NCBI GenBank assembly: GCA_022573485.1
Contig: JACZTW010000046.1
Location: 1 to 15,922, forward strand
Reading direction: 5' to 3'
Origin: Planctomycetota bacterium
GTDB taxonomy: Bacteria; Planctomycetota; Phycisphaerae; UBA1845; CAIVHJ01
Length of the DNA: 15,922 nucleotides
The notes under the pieces: generated by a model
Databases searched by the model: none
The model's input: only the letters and a program-made list of their open reading frames with translations
What the model was told of the DNA's origin: nothing
Program-made: the position numbers and the translations under genes
Part shown: positions 6,016 to 13,123 of the stretch, in pieces
Layout: the number at the start of each line of letters is the position of its first letter
Numbering within the stretch: the stretch's first letter is position 1

Positions 6016-7008
6016 ATGATTCAGCGCGCTGCCATCATCGGCGACGGCGCCATGGGTACCGTCTGCGCCATGCTGCTGGCCGGCAACGGCATCAGCGTGC
6101 GCCTGTGGGGCCGGAACGCCGAACGCGCACGACAAATCAACGTCGAGCGCCAGAACAAGCAATACTTGCCCGGCTGCGTGCTCTCCGAACGCATCGAAGC
6201 GGGCACGGACCCGCAGTGGGCGCTCGAGCAGGCCGAGGTCGCCGTCTCGGCGGTGCCCTCACAATTCATCCGCAGCGTGTGGGAGAAATTCGCAGCCGAC
6301 GTGCCCGAGCACATCCCCATCATCAGCACCGCCAAGGGCATCGAAAATGACACGCTCCTTCGGCCGACGGAGGTGCTGGCGGAACTGTGCGGACGGCGTT
6401 CCTATGCCATGCTCTCCGGCCCGAGCATCGCCCACGAAATCGCCGCCGGCCTGCCGTGTTCGGTCGTCATGGCCTGCGAGGACGAAGCCACCGCCAAAAC
6501 GACGCAGGCCGCGTTCAATACCGAGACCTTCCGCGTGTATACCAATACGGATCTCGTGGGCGTGGAGCTCGCCAGCGCCATGAAGAACATCATCGCGATC
6601 GCCGCCGGCATTATTGACGGGCTGAAGCTCGGCGACAACGCCAAAGCCGCCCTGCTCTCTCGCGGGCTGGTTGAGATCACGCGCCTCGGCGTAGCCATGG
6701 GCGCGAGAACGGAGACGTTTTACGGCTTGGCCGGCGTCGGCGATTTGGTGACCACCTGCATCTCACCCTACGGCCGAAACCGCACCGCAGGCCAGCACAT
6801 CGGCCAGGGTAAGTCACCCGAGGAAGTCATCCGATCAACGCCGTCGATCATCGAAGGAATCCCAACCACCAAGAGCGTCGTCGCTCTCGCGCACAGGCAC
6901 AACGTCGGCATGCCCATCGTGGAGGCCGTCGGAAAAGTGCTGTTCGAGGGCTTGCCGCCTTCGGAAGCGGTTCATTCACTCATGACCCGCGAGCCCAGGG
7001 CGGAATAG
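6016..7008 (+). CDS. gpsA: NAD(P)H-dependent glycerol-3-phosphate dehydrogenase
   Basis: GpsA reduces dihydroxyacetone phosphate to sn-glycerol-3-phosphate, the backbone precursor of phospholipids, in the cytoplasm. The 330-aa product has normal family length. The nucleotide-binding loop is GDGAMG at residues 9-14, a GxGxxG variant with Asp at the second position. STAKGIE carries the conserved K107 and is followed by SGPSIAHEI (134-142). KNIIAIAAGIIDGLKLGDNA (190-209) carries the catalytic K190. GLAGVGDLVTTC leads into the substrate-binding GRNR (253-256). ATG 6016 is the natural start because the nucleotide-binding strand begins a few residues in; no strong Shine-Dalgarno is visible. The gene stands alone between the divergent tRNA-Lys and the convergent folP, with only 5 bp to the folP stop and no hairpin between them. 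Confidence 0.96.
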   Translation: MIQRAAIIGDGAMGTVCAMLLAGNGISVRLWGRNAERARQINVERQNKQYLPGCVLSERIEAGTDPQWALEQAEVAVSAVPSQFIRSVWEKFAADVPEHIPIISTAKGIENDTLLRPTEVLAELCGRRSYAMLSGPSIAHEIAAGLPCSVVMACEDEATAKTTQAAFNTETFRVYTNTDLVGVELASAMKNIIAIAAGIIDGLKLGDNAKAALLSRGLVEITRLGVAMGARTETFYGLAGVGDLVTTCISPYGRNRTAGQHIGQGKSPEEVIRSTPSIIEGIPTTKSVVALAHRHNVGMPIVEAVGKVLFEGLPPSEAVHSLMTREPRAE

Positions 7009-7013
7009 GAATC

Positions 7014-7862
7014 TCACGAGACGCGGGCGCTGGGTTGCGTCGCACGCCTGATCTCCTCGCTGAGTGTGACGACCTGGCGCGCCTCTTTGATGTCGTGAAC
7101 GCGCAGGATGCGCACACCGGCGAGCAGGCCGATCGTGTTGGTCACAATGGTGCCGGTCAGACGCTCCTCAACTTTGTCGATGCCGAGAAGTCCGGCGAAC
7201 AGCGATTTCCTCGATGTCCCCAACAACATCGGTCCAATGGCCGCGAATCGTCTGAGATTGGCGAGTATCTGGAGGTTGTGCTCGACCGTCTTTCCAAAAC
7301 CGATGCCCGGATCGATGATGATCCGCTCCCGCCTGATGCCGCTTGAAACTGCAAACTCGATGCGTTCTTTGAGAAATGCCTCAATCTCACCTACCACGTC
7401 GTCGTAACGCGGATTCTGCTGCATGGTTCGCGGCATGCCCTGCATGTGCATGAGCACGACGTACGCACCGGCCTCCGCCACGCGGCAAGCCATATCTGAG
7501 TCCGCGCGCAGGGCCGAGATGTCGTTCACAATCGTAGCGCCGGCGTCAAGTGCTGCGGAAGCGACCTCCGCCGATTGTGTATCGATCGAAATCGGGATTT
7601 GGGCGTGCCTCTCACGGATGGAAGCAATGACCGGTTGGGTACGCTTGATTTGTTCCGTGGCCGGGACGGCTTGCGACCCCGGGCGGGTCGATTCGCCGCC
7701 GATGTCGATGATGTCCGCGCCATCGCGGATCATTTGCTCGACATGCCCAACGGCCCCGCCGACGTCCATGAACCTGCCACCATCGCTGAAAGAGTCGGGA
7801 GTGACGTTCAAGATGCCCATGACCAGCGGGCGGCCGATCAGATCAAGTTCTGGAGCGTCCAT
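7014..7862 (-). CDS. folP: Dihydropteroate synthase
   Basis: FolP condenses 6-hydroxymethyl-dihydropterin diphosphate with p-aminobenzoate to give dihydropteroate, the folate step targeted by sulfonamides. The 282-aa product is of usual length and carries every signature: MGILNVTPDSFSDGG (15-29, signature 1 and diphosphate loop), DIIDIGGESTRPGS (pterin-site signature 2), SIDTQ, IVNDISA, MHMQGMPRTMQQNPRYDD, IIIDPGIGFGKT, LLGTSRKSL and the final RVHDI. The start is ATG 7862; a GGGGA about 11 nt upstream is only a weak Shine-Dalgarno. It is transcribed away from anmK, with 132 bp between the two starts, and runs into gpsA from the opposite side. No other folate gene is adjacent. Confidence 0.97.
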   Translation of the reverse strand: MDAPELDLIGRPLVMGILNVTPDSFSDGGRFMDVGGAVGHVEQMIRDGADIIDIGGESTRPGSQAVPATEQIKRTQPVIASIRERHAQIPISIDTQSAEVASAALDAGATIVNDISALRADSDMACRVAEAGAYVVLMHMQGMPRTMQQNPRYDDVVGEIEAFLKERIEFAVSSGIRRERIIIDPGIGFGKTVEHNLQILANLRRFAAIGPMLLGTSRKSLFAGLLGIDKVEERLTGTIVTNTIGLLAGVRILRVHDIKEARQVVTLSEEIRRATQPSARVS

Positions 7863-7912
7863 GGCGGCATTGTCCCCGAATCAGGACACGATCGCCAGTG
7901 CCCGACCGTATG

Positions 7913-7939
7913 TTGACATTCCGTGACTCACGTTACAAT
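7913..7939 (+). promoter_or_regulatory. Candidate sigma-70-type promoter of anmK-murQ-nagZ
   Basis: A perfect TTGACA (7913-7918) and TACAAT (7934-7939, 5 of 6 to consensus) are separated by 15 bp, at the short end of the usual range. They lie 55 bp before the chosen anmK ATG, in the only gap of the operon large enough for a promoter. Confidence 0.5.
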
Positions 7940-7994
7940 GGTCGCACGAGCGGTCCCGGGTGGCCTCCAACAAGCCTAAGTGTGCATAGCAATT

Positions 7995-9155
7995 ATGAGA
8001 GGCAGACGGAAATTCATTGGACTGATGAGCGGCACGAGCTGCGACGGTGTCGATGCTGCTCTTGTCGAAATCGATGGCAGCGGCCTGGAAATGCGCGTCC
8101 AGTTCGTCGCTCACCGCCACGTGGATTATGCCGAGCCGTTCCGTAACGCCCTGCTGGCCGTCATGGCGCCGGCCAAGACGCGCACCGAAGATCTCGCCGG
8201 GCTCAACGTGCAGCTTGGCGAGGAATTCGCAACATGCGCCCGGCAATTGATGGAACAGGCCGGCGTGCGGGCGGATCAACTCGCTGCCATAGGCTCGCAC
8301 GGACAGACCATTTGCCATATGCCCGACGGCGACGATCACCACCCACACTGCACGTATCAAATCGGCGAATCGGCGATCATCGCCGCTCAGACCGGCGCGA
8401 CTGTGGTTGCTGATTTCCGCGTCGCCGACCTGGCAGTGGGTGGCCAAGGGGCGCCGCTGGTGCCATGGACGGATTACATACTGTTTCGTTCAGACGTACG
8501 GCCCCGCATCGTCCAGAACATCGGTGGGATCGCCAACCTGACTTATTTGCCCCCCGGCGGAGGCCCCGAAAACACCATCGCGTTCGATACCGGCCCGGGC
8601 TGCATGGTGATCGACACCATCATCCGACGCCTGACACAAAGGAAGCACCGCTTCGATCCTCAGGGCCTCTACGCCTCCCGAGGCAAACCGGACATGAGCT
8701 GTGTTGAGAAGATGATGCAATTGCCGTTCTTCCGGCAACCGCCGCCCAAGTCTGCCGGCCGGGAGCAGTTCGGACGCTCTTTCGTCAGCGGAATGAGACA
8801 ACTCATGAGCGGCCGGGGCTTGGACAAGTACGACATGCTGGCCACCGGCACCATGCTCACCGCCCGCAGCATCGCCCATGCTTACAAGACCCACGTCGGA
8901 ATCGACCTCGATGACGTCGAAGTTATTCTCTACGGCGGCGGCGCGCACAACAAGACGCTGGTTGGTATGTTGCAGGCCGAGCTACCAGAAACAGAGTTCA
9001 AGACCGTCGAAGACTTCGCCATTCCTTTGCAGGCCAAAGAATGCGTGAGTTTTGCGATGCTGGCGGCGGCGTGCATCGACGGCGTGCCTGCTAACCTGCC
9101 GCAGGTCACCGGCGCCAGTCGGCCGGCCATCCTGGGCAAGATCGTGCGGGTTTGA
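7995..9155 (+). CDS. anmK: Anhydro-N-acetylmuramic acid kinase
   Basis: AnmK uses ATP to open and phosphorylate 1,6-anhydro-MurNAc, giving MurNAc-6-phosphate in the cytoplasm during peptidoglycan recycling. From ATG 7995 the product is 386 aa, typical for the family. An in-frame GTG at 7980 would add five residues; neither has a clear Shine-Dalgarno. The motifs run in order: GLMSGTSCDGVDAALV (about 9-24), GSHGQT (100-105), VADFRVADLAVGGQGAPLVP with the likely catalytic-base Asp before the glycine loop (about 145), QNIGGIANLTYLP (174-186), AFDTGPGCMVID (196-207) and LYGGGAHN near 313-320. The usual TGPGN is TGPGC here, a conservative oddity next to the nucleotide-binding site. It is the first gene of a three-gene unit with murQ and nagZ. 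Confidence 0.95.
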   Translation: MRGRRKFIGLMSGTSCDGVDAALVEIDGSGLEMRVQFVAHRHVDYAEPFRNALLAVMAPAKTRTEDLAGLNVQLGEEFATCARQLMEQAGVRADQLAAIGSHGQTICHMPDGDDHHPHCTYQIGESAIIAAQTGATVVADFRVADLAVGGQGAPLVPWTDYILFRSDVRPRIVQNIGGIANLTYLPPGGGPENTIAFDTGPGCMVIDTIIRRLTQRKHRFDPQGLYASRGKPDMSCVEKMMQLPFFRQPPPKSAGREQFGRSFVSGMRQLMSGRGLDKYDMLATGTMLTARSIAHAYKTHVGIDLDDVEVILYGGGAHNKTLVGMLQAELPETEFKTVEDFAIPLQAKECVSFAMLAAACIDGVPANLPQVTGASRPAILGKIVRV

Positions 9156-9156
9156 A

Positions 9157-9180
9157 GAGGACTGAGGACTGAGGACTGAG
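9157..9180. repeat. Heptamer tandem repeat (GAGGACT)x3 between anmK and murQ
   Basis: Three exact GAGGACT units plus a final GAG start 2 bp after the anmK stop and end 5 bp before the murQ ATG. The last GAG is at a suitable distance to act as the murQ ribosome binding site. The same heptamer appears inverted (CTCAGTC) at 11162-11208. Confidence 0.85.
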
Positions 9181-9185
9181 ATTTT

Positions 9186-10094
9186 ATGAGTCGAGATCGC
9201 GGTCATCTTTTGACCGAACAGCAGAACGAGCGGTCGATGCACATTGATCGCATGAGCATCGGCGAGTCGTTTGATGTCATCAACGACGAAGATCGCGCTG
9301 TGGCCGATGCGGTCCGGCGGGCCAAGCCGCAGATTTGTGAAGCGATTCAGTGCGTCGTGCGGGCGTTCGAGCGCGGGGGGCGGCTTTTCTATGTGGGCGC
9401 GGGGACTTCCGGGCGGCTGGGCGTCATCGACGCAGCCGAGTGCCCGCCGACATTCATGACGCCGCCGGAAATGGTGCAGGGCATCATCGCCGGCGGAGAA
9501 CCGGCAATACGGCGAAGCATCGAAGGCGCCGAAGACCGTGCCGACGATGCTGTCAAAGCGATCGCCCAATGCGAGGTGGCTACCGAAGACGTCGTTATGG
9601 GCATCGCCACCGGCGGCACGACGCCGTTTGTACATGCTGCACTGGCTGAAGCGAAACGTCGCGGCGCCAAGACCATCTTCTTTGCCTGCGTGCCCGAGCA
9701 CGCGCACCAGGACGACGCCGATATCTCCATTCGCGTGCTCACCGGGCCTGAAGTGATCACCGGCTCGACACGCATGAAAGCGGGCACCGCTACCAAGATG
9801 GTGCTCAATATGATTACGACGATCAGCATGATCCGAATCGGCAAGGTCTTTGGCAACTTGATGGTCGATCTCAATCGCGACGCCTGCGCCAAACTCCGCG
9901 ATCGCGCCATTCGCATCGTGCAAGCTGCAACAGACACGTCACGCGACGAAGCGAAACAACTCCTGCTCCGCGGGGAGGACGTCAAGACCGCCATCGTCAT
10001 GCACTTGAAGAGCGCTGATCGCGAAGAAGCAAGCCGGATGCTGATCGAAGCGCACGGCCGCCTGGACTGCATCATCGAGTGCAATGATGACTGA
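9186..10094 (+). CDS. murQ: N-acetylmuramic acid 6-phosphate etherase
   Basis: MurQ cleaves the lactyl ether of MurNAc-6-phosphate, yielding GlcNAc-6-phosphate and D-lactate, and so follows AnmK directly. The 302-aa product is full length and contains the SIS sugar-isomerase fold. GAGTSGRLGVIDAAECPPTF (71-90) carries the catalytic Glu (E85). IIAGGEPAIRRSIEGAED carries the second conserved Glu (E116). TGSTRMKAGTATKMVLNM and GKVFGNLMVDL follow. The C-terminal ~50 residues are the helical tail typical of MurQ (SRDEAKQLLLRGEDVKTAIV). The start is ATG 9186, 30 bp after anmK; the gap is almost entirely heptamer repeat, which supplies the only GAG Shine-Dalgarno-like sequence. It overlaps nagZ by 11 bp, so the two are translationally coupled. 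Confidence 0.97.
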   Translation: MSRDRGHLLTEQQNERSMHIDRMSIGESFDVINDEDRAVADAVRRAKPQICEAIQCVVRAFERGGRLFYVGAGTSGRLGVIDAAECPPTFMTPPEMVQGIIAGGEPAIRRSIEGAEDRADDAVKAIAQCEVATEDVVMGIATGGTTPFVHAALAEAKRRGAKTIFFACVPEHAHQDDADISIRVLTGPEVITGSTRMKAGTATKMVLNMITTISMIRIGKVFGNLMVDLNRDACAKLRDRAIRIVQAATDTSRDEAKQLLLRGEDVKTAIVMHLKSADREEASRMLIEAHGRLDCIIECNDD

Positions 10095-11136
10095 GATTGA
10101 ACTTCGTCGATTGGCGGGCTCGGTGGTGATGGTTGGTTTTCGCGGTCTGACCGCCGGGCTGGACTCGGATATTCAACGACACATCCGCGAGAATCACTTC
10201 GCCGGCGTGATTCTGTTCGACGAGCATGTGCCGACCGGCGAGCGCGACCGTAACATTTCCTCGCCGGAGCAGCTTCGCGAGCTGACTGCGGAGCTTCAGG
10301 CGGCATCCGAGCCGCTTCTGCTTATCGCGATCGATCAGGAAGGCGGGCAAGTGGCGCGCCTCAACGCGCAGAACGGCTTTCCGCAGTTTCCCTCGCACGC
10401 CGAGATGGGCGAGAAATTCGAGCCCGCCGAGACACAGCTCACGGCTTCGCACATCGCCAAGGCGCTGGCGGAGGCCGGCGTCAACGTGAACTTCGCGCCG
10501 GTCGTCGATTTGAACATCAATCCACGAAATCCGATCATCGGCGCGCAGGAGCGGAGCTTCTCGGATGATGCGAACGTCGTGGCGGCCCACGCCCGCTCAT
10601 TCATCGCCGGCCATCGCGAGCACGGGGTGGCCACCGCCATCAAGCACTTCCCCGGCCACGGCAGCAGCACGGCCGACACGCATCTGTCCGCCGTCGATGT
10701 CACGGAGTCGTTCAGAGACAGCGAGCTTATGCCTTACCGCTGCCTGATCAATGAAGGAGTGGTTGACGTGGTTATGGTCGGGCATTTGCAGCATCGCAGC
10801 TTCGATCCCGAACTGCCAGCCAGCCTGTCGGCGAAAATGATCGATGGTTTGCTGCGGCGCGAAATCGGCTTCGACGGCGTCGTGGTCACCGATTGCCTGG
10901 ACATGGCTGCCGCAGCGGAGGACTATTCATTGCAGGAGCGCGTCACGCTGGCGCTCAATGCCGGCGTAGACTTGCTTTTGTTCGGCAACAACCTGGCCTA
11001 CGATCCTGATCGCCCGACGCAGGTGGTCGATGCAGTGGTGGCGGCTGTTCGAGCGGGAGACGTGCCCGAAGAATGTCTCAGGCAGCATGTCGATCGCATT
11101 GATCGCCTGCGCGAATCAGTAGCGAGTAGCGAGTAG
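10084..11136 (+). CDS. nagZ: Beta-N-acetylhexosaminidase, glycoside hydrolase family 3
   Basis: NagZ removes N-acetylglucosamine from GlcNAc-anhydroMurNAc(-peptide), supplying the substrate of AnmK. The 350-aa product has no signal peptide, as expected for a cytoplasmic recycling enzyme. Visible motifs are GVILFDEHV (41-49), IDQEGGQVARL (83-93), NVNFAPVVDLNINPRNP, the mobile catalytic loop KHFPGHGSSTADTH (187-200) with the Asp/His dyad, and GVVVTDCLDMAA with the probable nucleophile D270. ATG 10084 lies inside the end of murQ; a second ATG directly follows at 10087. The reading frame ends within an AGTAGCG heptamer tract, which encodes the terminal VASSE and its TAG stop, so the original C-terminus may have been replaced or extended by the repeat. 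Some family members of this type act on other beta-GlcNAc or beta-glucosides, but context supports NagZ. Confidence 0.93.
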   Translation: MMTEIELRRLAGSVVMVGFRGLTAGLDSDIQRHIRENHFAGVILFDEHVPTGERDRNISSPEQLRELTAELQAASEPLLLIAIDQEGGQVARLNAQNGFPQFPSHAEMGEKFEPAETQLTASHIAKALAEAGVNVNFAPVVDLNINPRNPIIGAQERSFSDDANVVAAHARSFIAGHREHGVATAIKHFPGHGSSTADTHLSAVDVTESFRDSELMPYRCLINEGVVDVVMVGHLQHRSFDPELPASLSAKMIDGLLRREIGFDGVVVTDCLDMAAAAEDYSLQERVTLALNAGVDLLLFGNNLAYDPDRPTQVVDAVVAAVRAGDVPEECLRQHVDRIDRLRESVASSE

Positions 11137-11145
11137 CCAGTAGCG
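11118..11145. repeat. Heptamer tandem repeat (AGTAGCG)x4 across the nagZ stop
   Basis: There are four AGTAGCG units, the third reading AGTAGCC. The array starts in the nagZ coding region and contains its TAG stop (11134-11136). Because the unit length is not a multiple of three, each unit puts TAG in a different frame, so the tract stops translation in all three frames. Confidence 0.85.
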
Positions 11146-11161
11146 AGCATAGGGCACGACG

Positions 11162-11208
11162 CTCAGTCCTCAGTCCTCAGTCCTCAGTCCTCAGTCCTCA
11201 GCACTCAG
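11162..11208. repeat. Heptamer tandem repeat (CTCAGTC)x5 across the symporter stop
   Basis: Five exact CTCAGTC units (11162-11196) are followed by CTCAG and CACTCAG. This is the reverse complement of the GAGGACT array before murQ. It contains the stop codon (11198-11200, minus strand) and the last codons of the convergent symporter gene. Confidence 0.85.
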
Positions 11209-13021
11209 CTTCGTCTGAGCGATAGATCAAGCCCACGACAACAACGAGCACCGCCGCCGCTGCACACAATCCCGCGCCGCGCAGCTTCGACTTGAGCAAC
11301 AAGTCCCCCACGCCGAACATCGCGCAGTAGATCGCCGCCGTACCCATCAACCAGCACATCGTTGGGCGGAGTAAGCCTTCCGCTCGATACCGAATTTGTT
11401 CATCGGCCCGTCGCTGGCGCTCGGGGCTCTGATGGGGTTCATCGCTCTCGACAATGACTGGGAAGCCGCTGGCAGGCCCTTCGGAAGGCAGGTCCATCGG
11501 GACGATCCAACCAGGCCCGGGAGGGCGCACTCGATTCGCAAACGCGACGAGCACATTGCGTGGTTCCGCCGAGAACGCAAAGGTGCCGATCGCTGCGCCG
11601 AGCATCGAGACTGGCACGATGGACAGCAGAGTGAACGGGAACAAGACCTCCGGAGCGAACAGTTGCATCGCCCCCGTGGCCAGCCCGGCACCGATCATGC
11701 AGCCGATCTCCGTCCAGGCTGTCACCCGCCACCATGTCCAACGCAGAATGCCGACGATGCCCATTCCGGACAGCAATCCAAAGACCATGCCCCAGCCTTG
11801 AATGATCGAGCTGAGCTGGGAAGTAGCGATCAAACCCGCCAGCGCGATCACCACGGTCGCAATGTGACTCGCATACACGTAGTGCTTCGCGGATTCGTGC
11901 GGCTTGACGTACGGCTTGTAGAAGTCGTTGACCAAATACGACGCGCCCCAATTCATGTGCGTGTCCATCGTGGACATGTAAGCGGCCAACAACGAAGCCA
12001 GCGCCGGGCCGATGAGCCACGCGGGACACGTTTCCAAAAGTGTCAGGACATAAAGTTTCTCCGGATCCTCAATTGCTTCCGCCGTGGAGTACACGGGCAG
12101 TAACATCGCCGCGAACCCGACCAACATCCAAGGCCAACTTCGCAGTACAAAGTGGGCCACGTTGTACCACAGGTATCCCCACACCGCGTGCTTTTCGTCC
12201 CGGGCGGCGAGCAAACGCTGCACGGCGTAGCCGTTGCAATCAGTAGGCGTACATGCGATCCAGTAAATCGTGATGAAGATGATGAATGCCCACCACTCAC
12301 TGGTCATGGCCGGCGGAAAGTAGTCTGCCTGCGAGACAAGCACGCCGCTGTCATCGAGGTGTCCTAACGCGCGTTCCCTCAGCACCTCGAATCCGCCCGC
12401 GCTGCGAACGGCGTAGAATGCAATCGCTACTGCCGATCCAATGGCGAGGAAGAACTGCAAGAAGTCTGTCCACATGACGCCTTTGATGCCGCCGAGGATG
12501 GTGTAGATGACGGTGAGCACGAAACAGAAGCTGAGCGCCTCCCATTTCCCGAACGGCGTGCAGAGCGTGATGATCTTGGCCATGGCCAGGTTGACGAAGC
12601 CCAGCGTGACGGCGTTGCGCAGCACGCCGTGGTAGAAGACGTAGAACAGCCGCAGCACCTTGGCCCGCTCCGGGCCGTAGCGGATGATGGCGAACTCAGC
12701 CTGCGTCAGGCAGCCGCTCCGCCGCCACAGCTTGGCGAAGAAGAACACGCCCAACATGCCCGACGGCACGACGGCCCACCAGTACCAATTGCCGGAGATG
12801 CCCTGCGTCACGACCAAGCCGCAGACGACCAGCGGCGTGTCGGCGGCGAACGTGGTGGCGACGATGCTGGTGCCCAGAATCCACCACGGCGTGTTCTTGC
12901 CGGCGACGAAGTAGTCCTCTATGGATTGCGAGGATTTGCGCGAGTGGTACAGCGCCAAGCCGAAGGCCACCAGCAGGAAGCCGACGATCCACGACCAGTC
13001 CTGGGTGGTCAATTGGTGCAT
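11198..13021 (-). CDS. Sodium:solute symporter (SSS/SLC5 family)
   Basis: This inner-membrane, Na+-coupled transporter is 607 aa with about 13-14 hydrophobic segments, from WIVGFLLVAFGLALY (11-25) to AAAAVLVVVVGLIY near the end. The family signatures are GGIKGVMWTDFLQ (177-189, the GG...TD..Q motif) and the SSS core LLAAYMSTMDTHMNWGASYL (344-363) running into VNDFY. EDYFVAGKNTPWWILGTSIV near the N-terminus is also typical. A hydrophilic loop at about 490-550 separates the last membrane segments. The substrate is unknown: sugars, amino acids or other solutes are all possible. It runs convergently into the muropeptide-recycling operon, so uptake of an amino sugar is a tempting guess but not shown by sequence. 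The start is ATG 13021 without a good Shine-Dalgarno. Its last codons (EAEC and the stop) overlap the CTCAGTC heptamer tract. Confidence 0.93.
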   Translation of the reverse strand: MHQLTTQDWSWIVGFLLVAFGLALYHSRKSSQSIEDYFVAGKNTPWWILGTSIVATTFAADTPLVVCGLVVTQGISGNWYWWAVVPSGMLGVFFFAKLWRRSGCLTQAEFAIIRYGPERAKVLRLFYVFYHGVLRNAVTLGFVNLAMAKIITLCTPFGKWEALSFCFVLTVIYTILGGIKGVMWTDFLQFFLAIGSAVAIAFYAVRSAGGFEVLRERALGHLDDSGVLVSQADYFPPAMTSEWWAFIIFITIYWIACTPTDCNGYAVQRLLAARDEKHAVWGYLWYNVAHFVLRSWPWMLVGFAAMLLPVYSTAEAIEDPEKLYVLTLLETCPAWLIGPALASLLAAYMSTMDTHMNWGASYLVNDFYKPYVKPHESAKHYVYASHIATVVIALAGLIATSQLSSIIQGWGMVFGLLSGMGIVGILRWTWWRVTAWTEIGCMIGAGLATGAMQLFAPEVLFPFTLLSIVPVSMLGAAIGTFAFSAEPRNVLVAFANRVRPPGPGWIVPMDLPSEGPASGFPVIVESDEPHQSPERQRRADEQIRYRAEGLLRPTMCWLMGTAAIYCAMFGVGDLLLKSKLRGAGLCAAAAVLVVVVGLIYRSDEAEC

Positions 13022-13082
13022 CGGAGCATTCTAATCGGCTGATGGGGAATTGCCATTGTGCGATCAACCGCTGGCGAGAGAT

Positions 13083-13109
13083 CGCGCAGGCTGAAGCCTG
13101 CGGCTCCTT
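13083..13109. repeat. Solo REP hairpin related to the element at 2745-2838
   Basis: The sequence begins CGCGCAGGCTGAAGCCTGCG and continues GCTCCTT. It matches 2812-2838 at 25 of 27 positions. The two differences are opposite each other in the stem (G-C replaced by A-T), so the hairpin is preserved. No second arm was found in the surrounding 102-bp gap, so it is a single unit. It sits between two minus-strand genes and may terminate the upstream one. Confidence 0.7.
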
Positions 13110-13123
13110 GAATTGGATTTGCT

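Noticed and set aside
9157..11208. CRISPR array
   Set aside because: The repeats are contiguous 7-bp units without spacers, and no cas gene is present.
13022..13123. Small gene or regulatory RNA between the symporter and the secreted unknown gene
   Set aside because: Only the solo REP hairpin is visible; there is no start with a ribosome binding site and no further structure.
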